Assembly: GCF_022815605.1 (NCBI RefSeq) | Contig: NZ_JALGRP010000005.1 | Location: 248,001-312,000 of the forward strand | Direction: 5' to 3' | DNA: 64,000 bases | Source of the DNA: Microbacterium sp. VKM Ac-2923 | Lineage (GTDB): Bacteria; Actinomycetota; Actinomycetes; Actinomycetales; Microbacteriaceae | Shown: in pieces, positions 16,959-25,581 of the stretch | Numbering within the stretch: the first letter of the stretch is position 1 | Layout: every line of letters begins with the position of its first letter | The notes under the pieces: model-generated | What the model was told of the DNA's origin: nothing | The model's input: only the letters and a program-made list of their open reading frames with translations | The model's database searches: none | Position numbers and translations under genes: made by a program

Positions 16959-16988
16959 CGCCCGCCGACACCGCGCCCGCCGACACCG
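16959..16988. repeat. 15-bp tandem duplication
   Basis: CGCCCGCCGACACCG is repeated exactly at 16959-16973 and 16974-16988, with diverged flanking partial copies. It lies in the helicase 3' region. The rest of the 228-nt gap shows nothing coding. Confidence 0.85.
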
Positions 16989-16993
16989 CGCGA

Positions 16994-17021
16994 ACGCCCC
17001 GCAGCCGAAGCCGCGGGGCGT
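16994..17021 (-). terminator. Terminator of the SNF2 helicase gene
   Basis: ACGCCCCGC (16994-17002) and GCGGGGCGT (17013-17021) form a perfect 9-bp stem with a 10-nt loop, 14 nt past the stop at 17035. Confidence 0.8.
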
Positions 17022-17034
17022 CGCGTGTGCGGTG

Positions 17035-19194
17035 TCAGGCCTTGCCGAGCGCCTGCCGCAGCAGGTGCATGAGGGCCGACAGCTGCACCGAGTCGCTGGA
17101 GCCGGGTTCGATCGCCTGACCGTCGAGGGCACGCTGGGCGAGACCCTCTTTCGAGTCGATGAGCTCGGCGATCTTGGTGTCGATCGTGTGCGCGGCGATG
17201 ATGCGCCACGCCGTCACGGGTTCACCCTGACCGATGCGGTGCACGCGGTCGATCGCCTGCGTCTGCTCGGCAGCGGTCCACGACAGCTCGGCGAGCACCA
17301 CGTTGGAGGCCGCCTGCATGTTCAGACCGACACCGGCAGCGGTCAACGAGCACACGGCGATACCCACGCCGGGGTCGCTGTTGAATGCGTCGATGGCGGC
17401 CTGGCGGGCGGTCGAGGTCTGCTCGCCGCGCACCGACACGGACTTCAGGCCGGAGGCCTTGAAGTGGGCCTCGGCGGCATCCATCACGTCGATGTGCTTG
17501 GCGAAGAACACGACCTTGCCGACGGAACGCTGCAGCTGCACGGCGTAGTCGGCGGCGAGGTGCGCCTTGGCCTGACCGATGCGACGGACCATGGTGAAGA
17601 CGTTCTCGCTACCCGAACCCGCGGCTTTGCTCTCTTCGAGCTCACCGTGGGCGACGAGGCGCACGATGTCCTCGTCGATCGCGCCGGCGGCGAGACCCCG
17701 GTCGCCGCGCGCCTCGATGATGCGGCGGTACTTCGCCGCGAGCCGGGCGCCGAGTTCGCGCTCGGCCTGACGGATCGACCGACCGAATTCGTCGTCCAGC
17801 TCGACGGGGAGGTCGGCCACGAGCTTGTCGGGCAGGTCGGCCGCCACGTCCTTTTTCTTGCGTCGCACGATGCCCATTGAGATGACAGCCTCGCGCGCCT
17901 CCGGGTAGAACGCCTTGTCGGCGGGCGTCAGGCCGGTGGCGTCCAGCTTCTCCATCAGCTCGGAACCGGGCTTCTCGCCGTTGGTCCAGCCCAGGAAGCG
18001 CCAGATCGCGTCGAAGTCCTCGACATCGTTGATCAGCGGGGTACCGGTGAGCGCCAACATCAACGGATCGCGCGTCTGCTGACGGACACGGGATGCCAGG
18101 GCCAGCACGTTCTGCGAGCGCTGCGACGTGAGGTTCTTGATGAAGTGCGCCTCGTCGACGACGACGCCCTTGAGCCCGATCGACGACAACCACGACAAGT
18201 GGCGGTCGAGGATCTCGTAGTTGACGATGAAGATATCGGCGAAGGCGTCGATGTCGGCGCCACCGCCCGAGATGACGGTCGCACGGCGCTGCGGCGTCCA
18301 ACGCTGCACCTCGCGGGCCCAGTTCATCTTGACGACGTTGGGCACCACGACCAGCAGCGGGTAGGCGTCCGCGACGCTGGCGGCGAGCACCGACTCGGCG
18401 GTCTTACCGAGGCCGGGCTCGTCGGCGAGCAGGAACGACCGGTGACCGGTGCGGACGGACTCGAGGAAGCGCGACTGGTGCGGCATGACCTCGAGCCCGC
18501 GCGGCGACAGCCGATCGAACTCGGGGACGGGCGGGAGCTCCATGCTGGCGGCCGAGCCGCCCGCGCCCATCTCGAACGCCTTGTAGAGCGGGCCCATGAG
18601 CTCCCAGCCGTCGAGACGGCGGCGCGGGGCGTCTCCGGTCGAGCGGGGGGTGAGGTCGGGAGCGAGGAAGGGGTTCGCCATCTGGCGCGCCTCGATGGAG
18701 GCCGGGACGACCTGCTTCTCGGCGAGCGCCGCGGGTACGACCGGGGTGATCTTGGGCGCGTTGTCGGTGATGATGAGCTCGTCGGCCGGCAGTTCGGCGC
18801 CGGCCTCGAGCAGCCAGTCACGGCGCATGCGACGAGCGACGGGCGATGCCGCCTGGTCGACCTCGAGCAACTGGATGAGCGACGTGTCGCGCGCGGCGGT
18901 CTTGGCCAGGATCGTCGCGACCCCGTCGAGGCGCTTCAGCAGCTCGGCGCGGGCGGCGTCCGTGATCTCGGTGTCGGCCTTGACCCGGGCGCGCTCTTCG
19001 CGCACGAGGAAGGCGATGACCTGGAACTTGACGCGGTTGGTGGGCCCGAGCTTGCCGCGCTGCGCCTTCGCCTCGACCTCGCGCACCTTGCGCGCGAGGA
19101 TCGGGATGACGGGGGCTTCGTCGTCGCGTCGGGATGACGTGGTCTTTCTGCGCCGCTGGGTCGAGCTACGGGCGGCGGTTGCCGTGGTCGGCAT
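17035..19194 (-). CDS. SNF2-family DEAD/DEAH helicase
   Basis: ATP-dependent DNA translocase of 719 residues. The N-terminal 230 residues have no clear domain and are charged. The SNF2 core begins near residue 240 (MPHQSRFLESV) with Walker A DEPGLGKT, motif II VVVDEAHFIKN, motif III LALTGTPLIND and the C-terminal helicase half ending with motif VI QAIDRVHRIGQ. Such stand-alone bacterial proteins act in transcription recycling or DNA repair; the precise role is unknown. The ATG at 19194 is chosen because AGGAGGAG lies immediately upstream; the frame is open further but arginine-rich and not coding-like. It is downstream of copA with a 246-nt gap. Confidence 0.88.
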   Translation of the reverse strand: MPTTATAARSSTQRRRKTTSSRRDDEAPVIPILARKVREVEAKAQRGKLGPTNRVKFQVIAFLVREERARVKADTEITDAARAELLKRLDGVATILAKTAARDTSLIQLLEVDQAASPVARRMRRDWLLEAGAELPADELIITDNAPKITPVVPAALAEKQVVPASIEARQMANPFLAPDLTPRSTGDAPRRRLDGWELMGPLYKAFEMGAGGSAASMELPPVPEFDRLSPRGLEVMPHQSRFLESVRTGHRSFLLADEPGLGKTAESVLAASVADAYPLLVVVPNVVKMNWAREVQRWTPQRRATVISGGGADIDAFADIFIVNYEILDRHLSWLSSIGLKGVVVDEAHFIKNLTSQRSQNVLALASRVRQQTRDPLMLALTGTPLINDVEDFDAIWRFLGWTNGEKPGSELMEKLDATGLTPADKAFYPEAREAVISMGIVRRKKKDVAADLPDKLVADLPVELDDEFGRSIRQAERELGARLAAKYRRIIEARGDRGLAAGAIDEDIVRLVAHGELEESKAAGSGSENVFTMVRRIGQAKAHLAADYAVQLQRSVGKVVFFAKHIDVMDAAEAHFKASGLKSVSVRGEQTSTARQAAIDAFNSDPGVGIAVCSLTAAGVGLNMQAASNVVLAELSWTAAEQTQAIDRVHRIGQGEPVTAWRIIAAHTIDTKIAELIDSKEGLAQRALDGQAIEPGSSDSVQLSALMHLLRQALGKA

Positions 19195-19440
19195 GCTCCT
19201 CCTGAGCGTGTCGTCCGGATGACAGTCCGGAGCGTCCGGCGAACGCCGGTGGATCAGTGACCCCGGAGATGCGCCGCTCGAACCGCCGCCGAAGAAGCGG
19301 TGTCGGCGACCCGCAGCGCGTCTACGCCGGAATGGCTCGCGAGAGCGCGGAAGTCGGGGTCGCAACCATTCTAGCGGTCCCCACGGCTTCCGCGCGTGAC
19401 GCGCACGGATCGATTCGCGAAGCGTCGGCCGGCGCGGGCA

Positions 19441-21945
19441 TCACACCGCGCGCCGCAGGCGCAGGCTGTTCAGCACGACGAAGACGCTCGAGAACGCCAT
19501 CGCCGCACCCGCGAGCATCGGATTCAGCAGCCCCAGCGCCGCGAGCGGCAGGGCTGCGACGTTGTAGGCGAAGGCCCAGAAGAGGTTGCCGCGGATCACC
19601 CGCATCGTGCGGCGGCTGAGCCGTACGGCGGTGACGATCCCGCGCGGGTCGTCGCGCATGAGCGCCACATCACTCGCATGCAGGGCGGCATCCGTCCCCC
19701 CGCCCATGGCGATCCCGAGATCCGCGGAGGCGAGGGCGGCGGCATCGTTGACCCCGTCGCCGACCATCGCCACGGTGCGTCCCTCGGCTCGAAGGGCGGC
19801 GATCTCGTCGACCTTCCCCTCGGGCAGCACCCCCGCGCGCACCCGGTCGATGCCGAGTTCAGCGGCGACCGATGCGGCGACGTGCGGGTTGTCGCCGGTG
19901 AGCAGCACGGGCTCCAGGCCCAGGGCGCGCAGCTCGGCGACGGCCGCGGCGCTCTCGGGACGCACCGTGTCTGCCACCTCGATCACAGCCCGCGCACGCA
20001 TCGCACCCCGTTCGTCGGGCCACCCGGCCACGATCACGGTGCCGCGCTGCTCGCCGTCGGCGACGGCGGCGCGCAGCACCCGTGAAAGCGGAGCGCCGAG
20101 GTCGTCGGCGAGCGCGGGGCGACCCGCGAAGACGCGCACACCGTCGACGACGCCGGTGATGCCACGCCCCGGCAGCGCCTCGAGGTCGGCGGCGACCGCC
20201 CCCTCCCCCGCCGCGGCGACGATGGCGTGCGCCACGGGGTGCTCCGATCCGCGCTCTACCGCGGCGATGCGGCGGAGCGCGTCTGCGGCATCCTGATCCT
20301 CGTCGACGGTCACGGACGTGACGCTCATGCGTCCAGCCGTGAGCGTGCCGGTCTTGTCGAGCACGATCGTGTCGATGCGCTCGGCCGACTCCAGGGCCGC
20401 GGGACCGGTGACGAGGATGCCGAGCTGCGCGCCGCGGCCGGTGCCCACGAGGATCGCGATGGGAGTTGCGAGCCCCAGGGCGCACGGGCACGCGATGATG
20501 AGCACCGCCACGGCAGCGGTGAAGCCGGCCGCAATCGGCTGCCCCGCGAGGATCCACGCGACCAGCGTGAGCACCGCCAGCACGATGACGACGGGGACGA
20601 AAACGCCCGAGATGCGGTCGGCCAGGCGCTGCACGCGGCTCTTGCCGAGCTGCGCGTCCTCGACCAGGCGGGCGATGCGGGCCAGGCGCGTCTGCTCGCC
20701 TACGCCGGTGGCTCGCACGACGAGACGGCCGCCCGAAGCGATCGTTCCTCCCGTCACGGTGGATCCCGGACCGACATCGACCGGGATGGATTCGCCCGTC
20801 AGCATGCTCTCGTCGACCGATGCGCGCCCGTCGAGCACGACGCCGTCGGTGGCGACGGTGGCACCGGGACGCACGACGAAGTCGTCGCCCACCGCGAGCG
20901 AATCGATGTCGATGCGGCGTCCGTCGGCGAGCTCGGCCTCACGCGCGCCGATATCGAGGAGAGCGCGCAACGCCGCTCCGGCACGACGCGTCGAACGTTG
21001 CTCGATCACACGCCCCAGCAAGAGGAAGACGGTGACGGCGGCCGCGACCTCGAAGTAGACGACGGAGGTGGCGTCGTGAACCGGCCCGAACAGCATGACC
21101 TCGTGCCGGATGCCGATGCGTCCCGCACTGCCGAACACCAGCGCCCACACGCTCCAGAGGAAGGCCGCGAACGTCCCGAGCGTGATGAGCGTGTCCATGG
21201 TCGCGGCGCCGTGACGCGCATTGCGCAGGGTCGCACGGTGGAAGGGCCACCCACCCCACAGCACGATGGGCGTCGTCAGAACGAGCGACACCCACTGCCA
21301 GCCGGGGAACTGCCAGGCGGGGATCATCCCGAGCGCGACGACCGGTACCGCCAGCGCGAGCGACACCCACAGCCGCACCCGCAGTGGCGTCGCACCGGGT
21401 GCGTCGGCGGTGTCGTGCGCGTGTGCGCCGTGGGCGTCGGCGGGCTCGTGCACGTCGTGCGCCCCGTAAACGTGGTTCGCCTCGCCGGGCCGGTGAGCCG
21501 CCACGGGCGTGGCACCGGACGGCAGACCCTCGGTCGCCTCGAGGCCGCGACCGGTCACGGCGTCGATCTCGCCGCCGGGAGCGGGGATCGCGACGGGCGC
21601 GGGCATCGGGGCGTCGGCATCCGTACGACCCTGCGGCCGCGCGCCGGGAACATCCGTCGTGACGGCCGGAGCGGATGCCGGAGCACCTGCTGTGCGAGTG
21701 GCGGCACGCGGGCGGACGGTGGCGTCGTAGCCGGCGGCGCGCACCGCATCGACCAACGCGGCGGTGTCGAGGTCGGCGGGGTAGCGGACCCGCGCGGTCT
21801 CGGTGGCGAGGTTGACCGCGGCTTCGACGCCATCGACACGTCCGAGACGTTTTTCGACCCGGGCGACGCAGCTCGCGCAGGTCATGCCCTGGATATCGAT
21901 CACCGCCTCGACGGTGGGGGCTGTGGCATCCGTGTTCTCGCGCAT
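19441..21945 (-). CDS. copA: Copper-exporting P1B-type ATPase
   Basis: Copper-translocating ATPase of 834 residues. One heavy-metal-binding domain carries GMTCASC (20-26). A linker rich in His (151-178) precedes eight membrane helices. Canonical motifs are TGES (383-386), the CPC metal site (486-488), phosphorylated Asp530 in DKTGT, HP (569-570) and GDGVND near 720. CPC together with the CxxC domain identifies Cu(I) export. The ATG at 21945 has AAGGAGGAG directly upstream. A perfect CsoR-like palindrome at 21979-21995 overlaps the probable -10 (TATCCT), indicating repression relieved by copper. csoR itself is not in the window. The His-rich linker may give extra metal binding. Confidence 0.95.
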   Translation of the reverse strand: MRENTDATAPTVEAVIDIQGMTCASCVARVEKRLGRVDGVEAAVNLATETARVRYPADLDTAALVDAVRAAGYDATVRPRAATRTAGAPASAPAVTTDVPGARPQGRTDADAPMPAPVAIPAPGGEIDAVTGRGLEATEGLPSGATPVAAHRPGEANHVYGAHDVHEPADAHGAHAHDTADAPGATPLRVRLWVSLALAVPVVALGMIPAWQFPGWQWVSLVLTTPIVLWGGWPFHRATLRNARHGAATMDTLITLGTFAAFLWSVWALVFGSAGRIGIRHEVMLFGPVHDATSVVYFEVAAAVTVFLLLGRVIEQRSTRRAGAALRALLDIGAREAELADGRRIDIDSLAVGDDFVVRPGATVATDGVVLDGRASVDESMLTGESIPVDVGPGSTVTGGTIASGGRLVVRATGVGEQTRLARIARLVEDAQLGKSRVQRLADRISGVFVPVVIVLAVLTLVAWILAGQPIAAGFTAAVAVLIIACPCALGLATPIAILVGTGRGAQLGILVTGPAALESAERIDTIVLDKTGTLTAGRMSVTSVTVDEDQDAADALRRIAAVERGSEHPVAHAIVAAAGEGAVAADLEALPGRGITGVVDGVRVFAGRPALADDLGAPLSRVLRAAVADGEQRGTVIVAGWPDERGAMRARAVIEVADTVRPESAAAVAELRALGLEPVLLTGDNPHVAASVAAELGIDRVRAGVLPEGKVDEIAALRAEGRTVAMVGDGVNDAAALASADLGIAMGGGTDAALHASDVALMRDDPRGIVTAVRLSRRTMRVIRGNLFWAFAYNVAALPLAALGLLNPMLAGAAMAFSSVFVVLNSLRLRRAV

Positions 21946-21978
21946 GGCTCCTCCTTCGGTCACCTCGTTCCCAACAGG

Positions 21979-21995
21979 ATACCCCCTGGGGGTAT
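21979..21995 (-). promoter_or_regulatory. CsoR-type copper operator of copA
   Basis: ATACCCCCTGGGGGTAT is a perfect palindrome 34 nt before the copA start. It overlaps TATCCT (complement of 21976-21981), the likely -10. The form agrees with CsoR operators (TACCCC-N-GGGGTA). Confidence 0.8.
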
Positions 21996-22011
21996 TCCGT
22001 CGGGCCTGAGC

Positions 22012-22097
22012 GGACACGACGCAGGACGACGCCGATCTGTACCCCGTCGCGCCGCGTCTTCCCGCGGGGCGACCACGGCGTCTCCCGCGTCATGTCC
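22012..22097. repeat. Long inverted repeat, family 1, copy 1
   Basis: The left arm GGACACGACGCAGGAC (from 22012) faces the right arm CTCCCGCGTCATGTCC (22082-22097) across about 54 nt. It is the most diverged of the five copies and the only one in a divergent gap (copA / DHA2 exporter). Confidence 0.7.
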
Positions 22098-22206
22098 GCG
22101 CACCGATCACCGTGCCGCGCGGTGGGCCCGGCACGGCGCCTCTCCGCACCCACGCCACCGCCGACGCCGGGAACGCCACCCCCGCCCCGCCGCGGCCGCG
22201 CGAGCC

Positions 22207-22212
22207 TACTCT
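22207..22212 (+). promoter_or_regulatory. Leaderless-type -10 (TACTCT)
   Basis: TACTCT, 6 nt before the GTG at 22219. Confidence 0.6.
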
Positions 22213-22218
22213 GGAGCG

Positions 22219-23586
22219 GTGGCCGAGACGATGACGCGCGAACAGCGCACCGTACTCGCCATCGCCGTGCTCGCCTCGTTCGTGTCGTTCCTCGACGGCA
22301 CCGTCGTCAACGTCGCCCTCCCCGCCATCTCCGGAGAACTTGGCGGAGGTCTGTCCACCCAGCAGTGGGTCGTCGACGCCTACCTCGTCACCCTCGGAGC
22401 GTTCATCCTCGTCGCGGGCTCGCTCAGTGACGTCTTCGGACGCGTCGTCGTGCTGCGGGTGGGCCTCATCGGATTCGGCGTCACCTCGCTCGCGATCGCC
22501 GCGGCCCCCACCGCCGAGTTCCTCATCGTGGCGCGGGCACTGCAGGGCGTCACGGGCGCATTGCTGGTGCCCAGTTCCCTCGCACTGATCACCTCGACCT
22601 TCCGCGGACCCGCACAGGCCCGCGCGATCGGCATCTGGACCGGGGCCACGACCGTCGCGATGATCGCCGGTCCCCTCATCGGCGGTGTCTTCGTCGACAC
22701 GCTCTCGTGGCGCCTGGTCTTCCTCGTGAACGTCGCGCCTATCGCGGTGACCATGTGGCTCCTCGCGCGCCTCGGTCACCGCGATCACCGCCGCCCCGGC
22801 GCCCGCGTCGATATCGTCGGGGCGGTGCTGTGCGCTGCGGGGCTCGGCGGCGTCGTCTTCGCGCTGATCGAGCAGCCGAACCTCGGGTGGGCCTCCCCCG
22901 TGATCTGGATACCGGGACTCGTCGGTGCCGCCGCGTTCCTCGGCTTCCTCGTGCGCCAGCGCCTGGCGCGTGACCCGATGATGCCGCTCGATCTGTTCCG
23001 TGCCCGCAACTTCTGGGCCGGCAACCTCGCCACCGTGTTCCTGTACGCCGCGCTGTCATTGAACGGCTTCGTCGTGAGCGTCTACCTGCAACAGGGCGCG
23101 GGACTTTCGGCGACCCTCGCCGGACTCGCCTCGCTTCCGAGCACGATCCTGATGATCCTGTTGAGTTCGCGCATGGGTGCCCTCGCCGGGCGCTACGGTC
23201 CCCGTCTGTTCATGACCGTCGGGCCGCTCGTCATGGCGGTCGGGTCGATCCTGCTGTTGAGCGTCGGCGACGATTTCGACTATTGGACGCAGGTGCTTCC
23301 CGGCATCATCGTCTTCGGTCTCGGGCTGACCGCGACCGTGTCACCCCTCACGGCGGCCGTCCTCGGCGCGATCGAGAGCGAACGGTCGGGCATCGCGTCG
23401 GCCGTGAATAACGCCGTCTCCCGCGTCGCCGGTCTCCTCGCGATCGCGGCGGTCTCGGCGGTCGTCGGCGGTTCGCTCGACCTCGACGGGTTCCACCGCG
23501 CAGCGATCGTCACCGCGGCGCTCATGGTGCTCGGCGGACTCGCGTCGTTCTTGGGCATCCGCAATCGGCTGTCACGTCCGGTCTGA
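22219..23586 (+). CDS. DHA2-family MFS exporter (EmrB/QacA type)
   Basis: Polytopic membrane protein of 455 residues with about 14 hydrophobic helices, as expected of the DHA2 drug:proton antiporters. Signature stretches are FLDGTVVNVALPAI (motif D1, about 24-37), QQWVVDAYLVTLGAFILVAG, the motif A loop GSLSDVFGRVVVLRVG and the motif C region (GIWTGATTVAMIAGPLIGG). The frame is open far upstream, but that part runs antisense through copA; the GTG at 22219 is fixed by the TACTCT hexamer 6 nt before it. No regulator is adjacent. The substrate is unknown. Confidence 0.9.
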   Translation: MAETMTREQRTVLAIAVLASFVSFLDGTVVNVALPAISGELGGGLSTQQWVVDAYLVTLGAFILVAGSLSDVFGRVVVLRVGLIGFGVTSLAIAAAPTAEFLIVARALQGVTGALLVPSSLALITSTFRGPAQARAIGIWTGATTVAMIAGPLIGGVFVDTLSWRLVFLVNVAPIAVTMWLLARLGHRDHRRPGARVDIVGAVLCAAGLGGVVFALIEQPNLGWASPVIWIPGLVGAAAFLGFLVRQRLARDPMMPLDLFRARNFWAGNLATVFLYAALSLNGFVVSVYLQQGAGLSATLAGLASLPSTILMILLSSRMGALAGRYGPRLFMTVGPLVMAVGSILLLSVGDDFDYWTQVLPGIIVFGLGLTATVSPLTAAVLGAIESERSGIASAVNNAVSRVAGLLAIAAVSAVVGGSLDLDGFHRAAIVTAALMVLGGLASFLGIRNRLSRPV

Positions 23587-23636
23587 CGTGCGCCGTGCGT
23601 CGCGGCTCACCAGGGCACGCGGAGTCGGATGCAGCC

Positions 23637-23653
23637 GATCCGTGGACCGGATC
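23637..23653. terminator. Possible bidirectional terminator
   Basis: GATCCG (23637-23642), TGGAC, CGGATC (23648-23653), midway between the converging exporter gene and ribF. The stem is short. Confidence 0.4.
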
Positions 23654-23703
23654 CTGCGTCGTGAGCGGGACGGGATGCCGCGCCGCGCCCCTATCGCGAG
23701 GGA

Positions 23704-24648
23704 TCAGCGCAGGATGACGCGCGTCCGCTCGACGTCGTCGGCCATCTGGACGAGCAGCGAATCGACGCCGTCGAAGGCCGTCATCCCGCGCACGCGCTCG
23801 ACGAAGCGCACCTCGACGTCATGACCGTAGAGGTCGAGCCCCGTCTCATCCAGCACGTACGCCTCGACCTGCCGGGAGTGCACGTCGTCGAACGTGGGAT
23901 TGGTTCCGACGCTGATCGCCGCAGGGTAGCTGATGCGGCGGGCACCGTCGACGTCGATGAGCCACCCGGCGTAGACGCCGTCTGCGGGCACGAAGCCCTC
24001 GAGGTCGGATGACAGGTTCGCCGTCGGGTATCCGAGCTCGCGCCCGCGCTTGAGACCGTGCACCACCTCGCCCCACACGGACGGGGCCCGCCCGAGCAGG
24101 CGTGCCGCGGTGGCCACATCGCCGGCGGTGAGTGCCTCGCGGATCCACGTCGACGACACGCGACGATCGGCGTGCACGGCGCGCACGTCGTCGACCACAT
24201 CGACGCGGAAACCGTGCTCCGCCCCCATGCGCTCGAGCAGGGCCGGGTCGCCCGCTCCCCGTGCGCCGAAACGGAAATCGCGCCCGACCAGCACCGTCCG
24301 CGCCTCGAGGGCGTCGACGATGATGCGGCGGACGAACTCCTCCGCCTCGATCGAGGCCAACTCCTCGTCGAAGGTCAGCAACAGGGTGGCATCCACACCC
24401 GCACGGTCGAGCAGATCGAGCTTCTGGTGCGGACCGATGACGTCGGGGGGGCAACGCTCGGGCATCAGCACGCTGAGAGGGTTGCGGTCGAAGGTGACGG
24501 CCACGACCCGGGCGCCGTCGGATGCGTCGACGCGGGCTCGGTCGATGACCGCGCGGTGACCGGTGTGGACGCCGTCGAATTTGCCGATCGCCACGACCGA
24601 CGGCCCGAAACCCGCGGGGACGTCCGCCGGGTCGCGGAACACGATCAT
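23704..24648 (-). CDS. ribF: Bifunctional riboflavin kinase / FAD synthetase
   Basis: Makes FMN and FAD from riboflavin. The 314 residues contain the N-terminal FMN adenylyltransferase domain (IGKFDGVHTGHRAVI at 21-35, the nucleotidyltransferase GxxHxGH site) and RDFRFGARGAGD. The C-terminal riboflavin kinase domain has GYPTANL, PADGVYAGW and the SVGTNPTF stretch. The ATG at 24648 overlaps the stop of the upstream membrane-protein gene (ATGA). The ribF-truB-rbfA-infB-nusA neighbourhood is classic. Confidence 0.93.
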   Translation of the reverse strand: MIVFRDPADVPAGFGPSVVAIGKFDGVHTGHRAVIDRARVDASDGARVVAVTFDRNPLSVLMPERCPPDVIGPHQKLDLLDRAGVDATLLLTFDEELASIEAEEFVRRIIVDALEARTVLVGRDFRFGARGAGDPALLERMGAEHGFRVDVVDDVRAVHADRRVSSTWIREALTAGDVATAARLLGRAPSVWGEVVHGLKRGRELGYPTANLSSDLEGFVPADGVYAGWLIDVDGARRISYPAAISVGTNPTFDDVHSRQVEAYVLDETGLDLYGHDVEVRFVERVRGMTAFDGVDSLLVQMADDVERTRVILR

Positions 24649-25064
24649 GTCGTCGTCCGGCGGTGGCGCATCAACCACCACAGGCCGAGGAACGGCAGCA
24701 CGAGCGGGATGAACAGGTACCCGTAGCCGTAGACCGACCACACCGTGGGGTGCTGGAACAACGCCGGGTCGACCATGCTGAGCGTGCCCACCACGAGCAC
24801 CCCGATCAGTTCGAAACCGATGGCGATCCACGCGACGCGGTACCAGGCCGATCGTGCCGAGAAGACCAGGGCGAGGGTCGCGAGGATGTAGACGACCGCG
24901 GCGAGCGCGGACAGCGAGTAGGCCAGCGGGGCGTCGTCGAACTCGCGCGCGATCTGGACGAAGGAGCGGCCCGTGGCGGCGAGCGCCATGATGCCGTAGA
25001 CGACGACGAGGACACGGCCGATGCCGGTCATCCCCCGGGAGCGGGTGGGAGTGGTGGATGCCAT
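24645..25064 (-). CDS. Four-helix membrane protein coupled to ribF
   Basis: Protein of 139 residues with about four hydrophobic segments (14-32, 47-68, 76-98, 110-130) and a basic C-terminus. No known domain is recognised. Its stop overlaps the ribF start by four bases, so it is translated with ribF. A link to flavin supply, such as riboflavin transport, is conceivable but unsupported. TAGAAT lies 9 nt before the ATG. Confidence 0.75.
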   Translation of the reverse strand: MASTTPTRSRGMTGIGRVLVVVYGIMALAATGRSFVQIAREFDDAPLAYSLSALAAVVYILATLALVFSARSAWYRVAWIAIGFELIGVLVVGTLSMVDPALFQHPTVWSVYGYGYLFIPLVLPFLGLWWLMRHRRTTT

Positions 25065-25073
25065 GACTCGACG

Positions 25074-25079
25074 ATTCTA
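25074..25079 (-). promoter_or_regulatory. -10 (TAGAAT)
   Basis: TAGAAT on the minus strand, 9 nt before the ATG at 25064. The leader would be at most a few nucleotides. Confidence 0.5.
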
Positions 25080-25144
25080 GTTGGCCCGGGTCGGTGCCGA
25101 GCGGCTTGGCCCCGGCCCAGCTCTCTGAACGAGCCGCCCGACGG

Positions 25145-25199
25145 CTTCGACAGGTTCAGCCACCACCCTCGCGAGGTCCGTGAGCGCGTCGAAGGGACC
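25145..25199. repeat. REP-like inverted repeat, family 3, copy 1
   Basis: CTTCGACAGGTTCAGCCACC (25145-25164) is the imperfect inverse of GGTCCGTGAGCGCGTCGAAG (25175-25194), which continues GGACC. The right half is nearly the same 24-25-nt palindrome as at 62334-62357. It lies between two membrane-protein genes of the ribF/truB block. Confidence 0.7.
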
Positions 25200-25212
25200 G
25201 GGTTCGGCGTGC

Positions 25213-25581
25213 TCAGGCGAGCTGCACCGTCCAGATGATGTACATGCGCCACACCATCACGGCGACGGCGAGGGCGGCGACGCCCATGACGACCGTGCTC
25301 CAGCGGCTGCGCTCGAGGAGCGCCCAGGCCGCGCCCGCGATCGGCACGAGGGCAGCCGAGACGAGGTAGGTCCAGAACTCCAGCAGGCTACCCGAGGGCG
25401 GGTTGCCCGTGAACGGCGCGATGATCGCCACCACGATCTGCACGATCAGCAGCAGCTCGATGAGCGCGAGCGAGCCGACCGTCACGTCGCCCGGCCGGCG
25501 GCCGATGAGACCGGCGACGATGGCGACGGTTCCGGCGAGCACGGCGACGCCGACCTGCGCGAGAGTGAACCAGAGGATCAT
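25213..25581 (-). CDS. Four-helix membrane protein coupled to truB
   Basis: Protein of 122 residues with four hydrophobic segments (about 3-27, 36-58, 70-90, 95-117). No domain is recognised. Its ATG overlaps the truB stop by four bases (ATGA), so it is probably cotranslated with truB. It may be distantly related to the adjacent 139-residue membrane protein, but the sequences are too diverged to say so by eye. Confidence 0.7.
   Translation of the reverse strand: MILWFTLAQVGVAVLAGTVAIVAGLIGRRPGDVTVGSLALIELLLIVQIVVAIIAPFTGNPPSGSLLEFWTYLVSAALVPIAGAAWALLERSRWSTVVMGVAALAVAVMVWRMYIIWTVQLA

Noticed and set aside
23650..23670. CCTGCGTCGTGAG as another family 1 arm
   Set aside because: No inverse arm at the expected 55-60 nt distance on either side, so it is probably chance.
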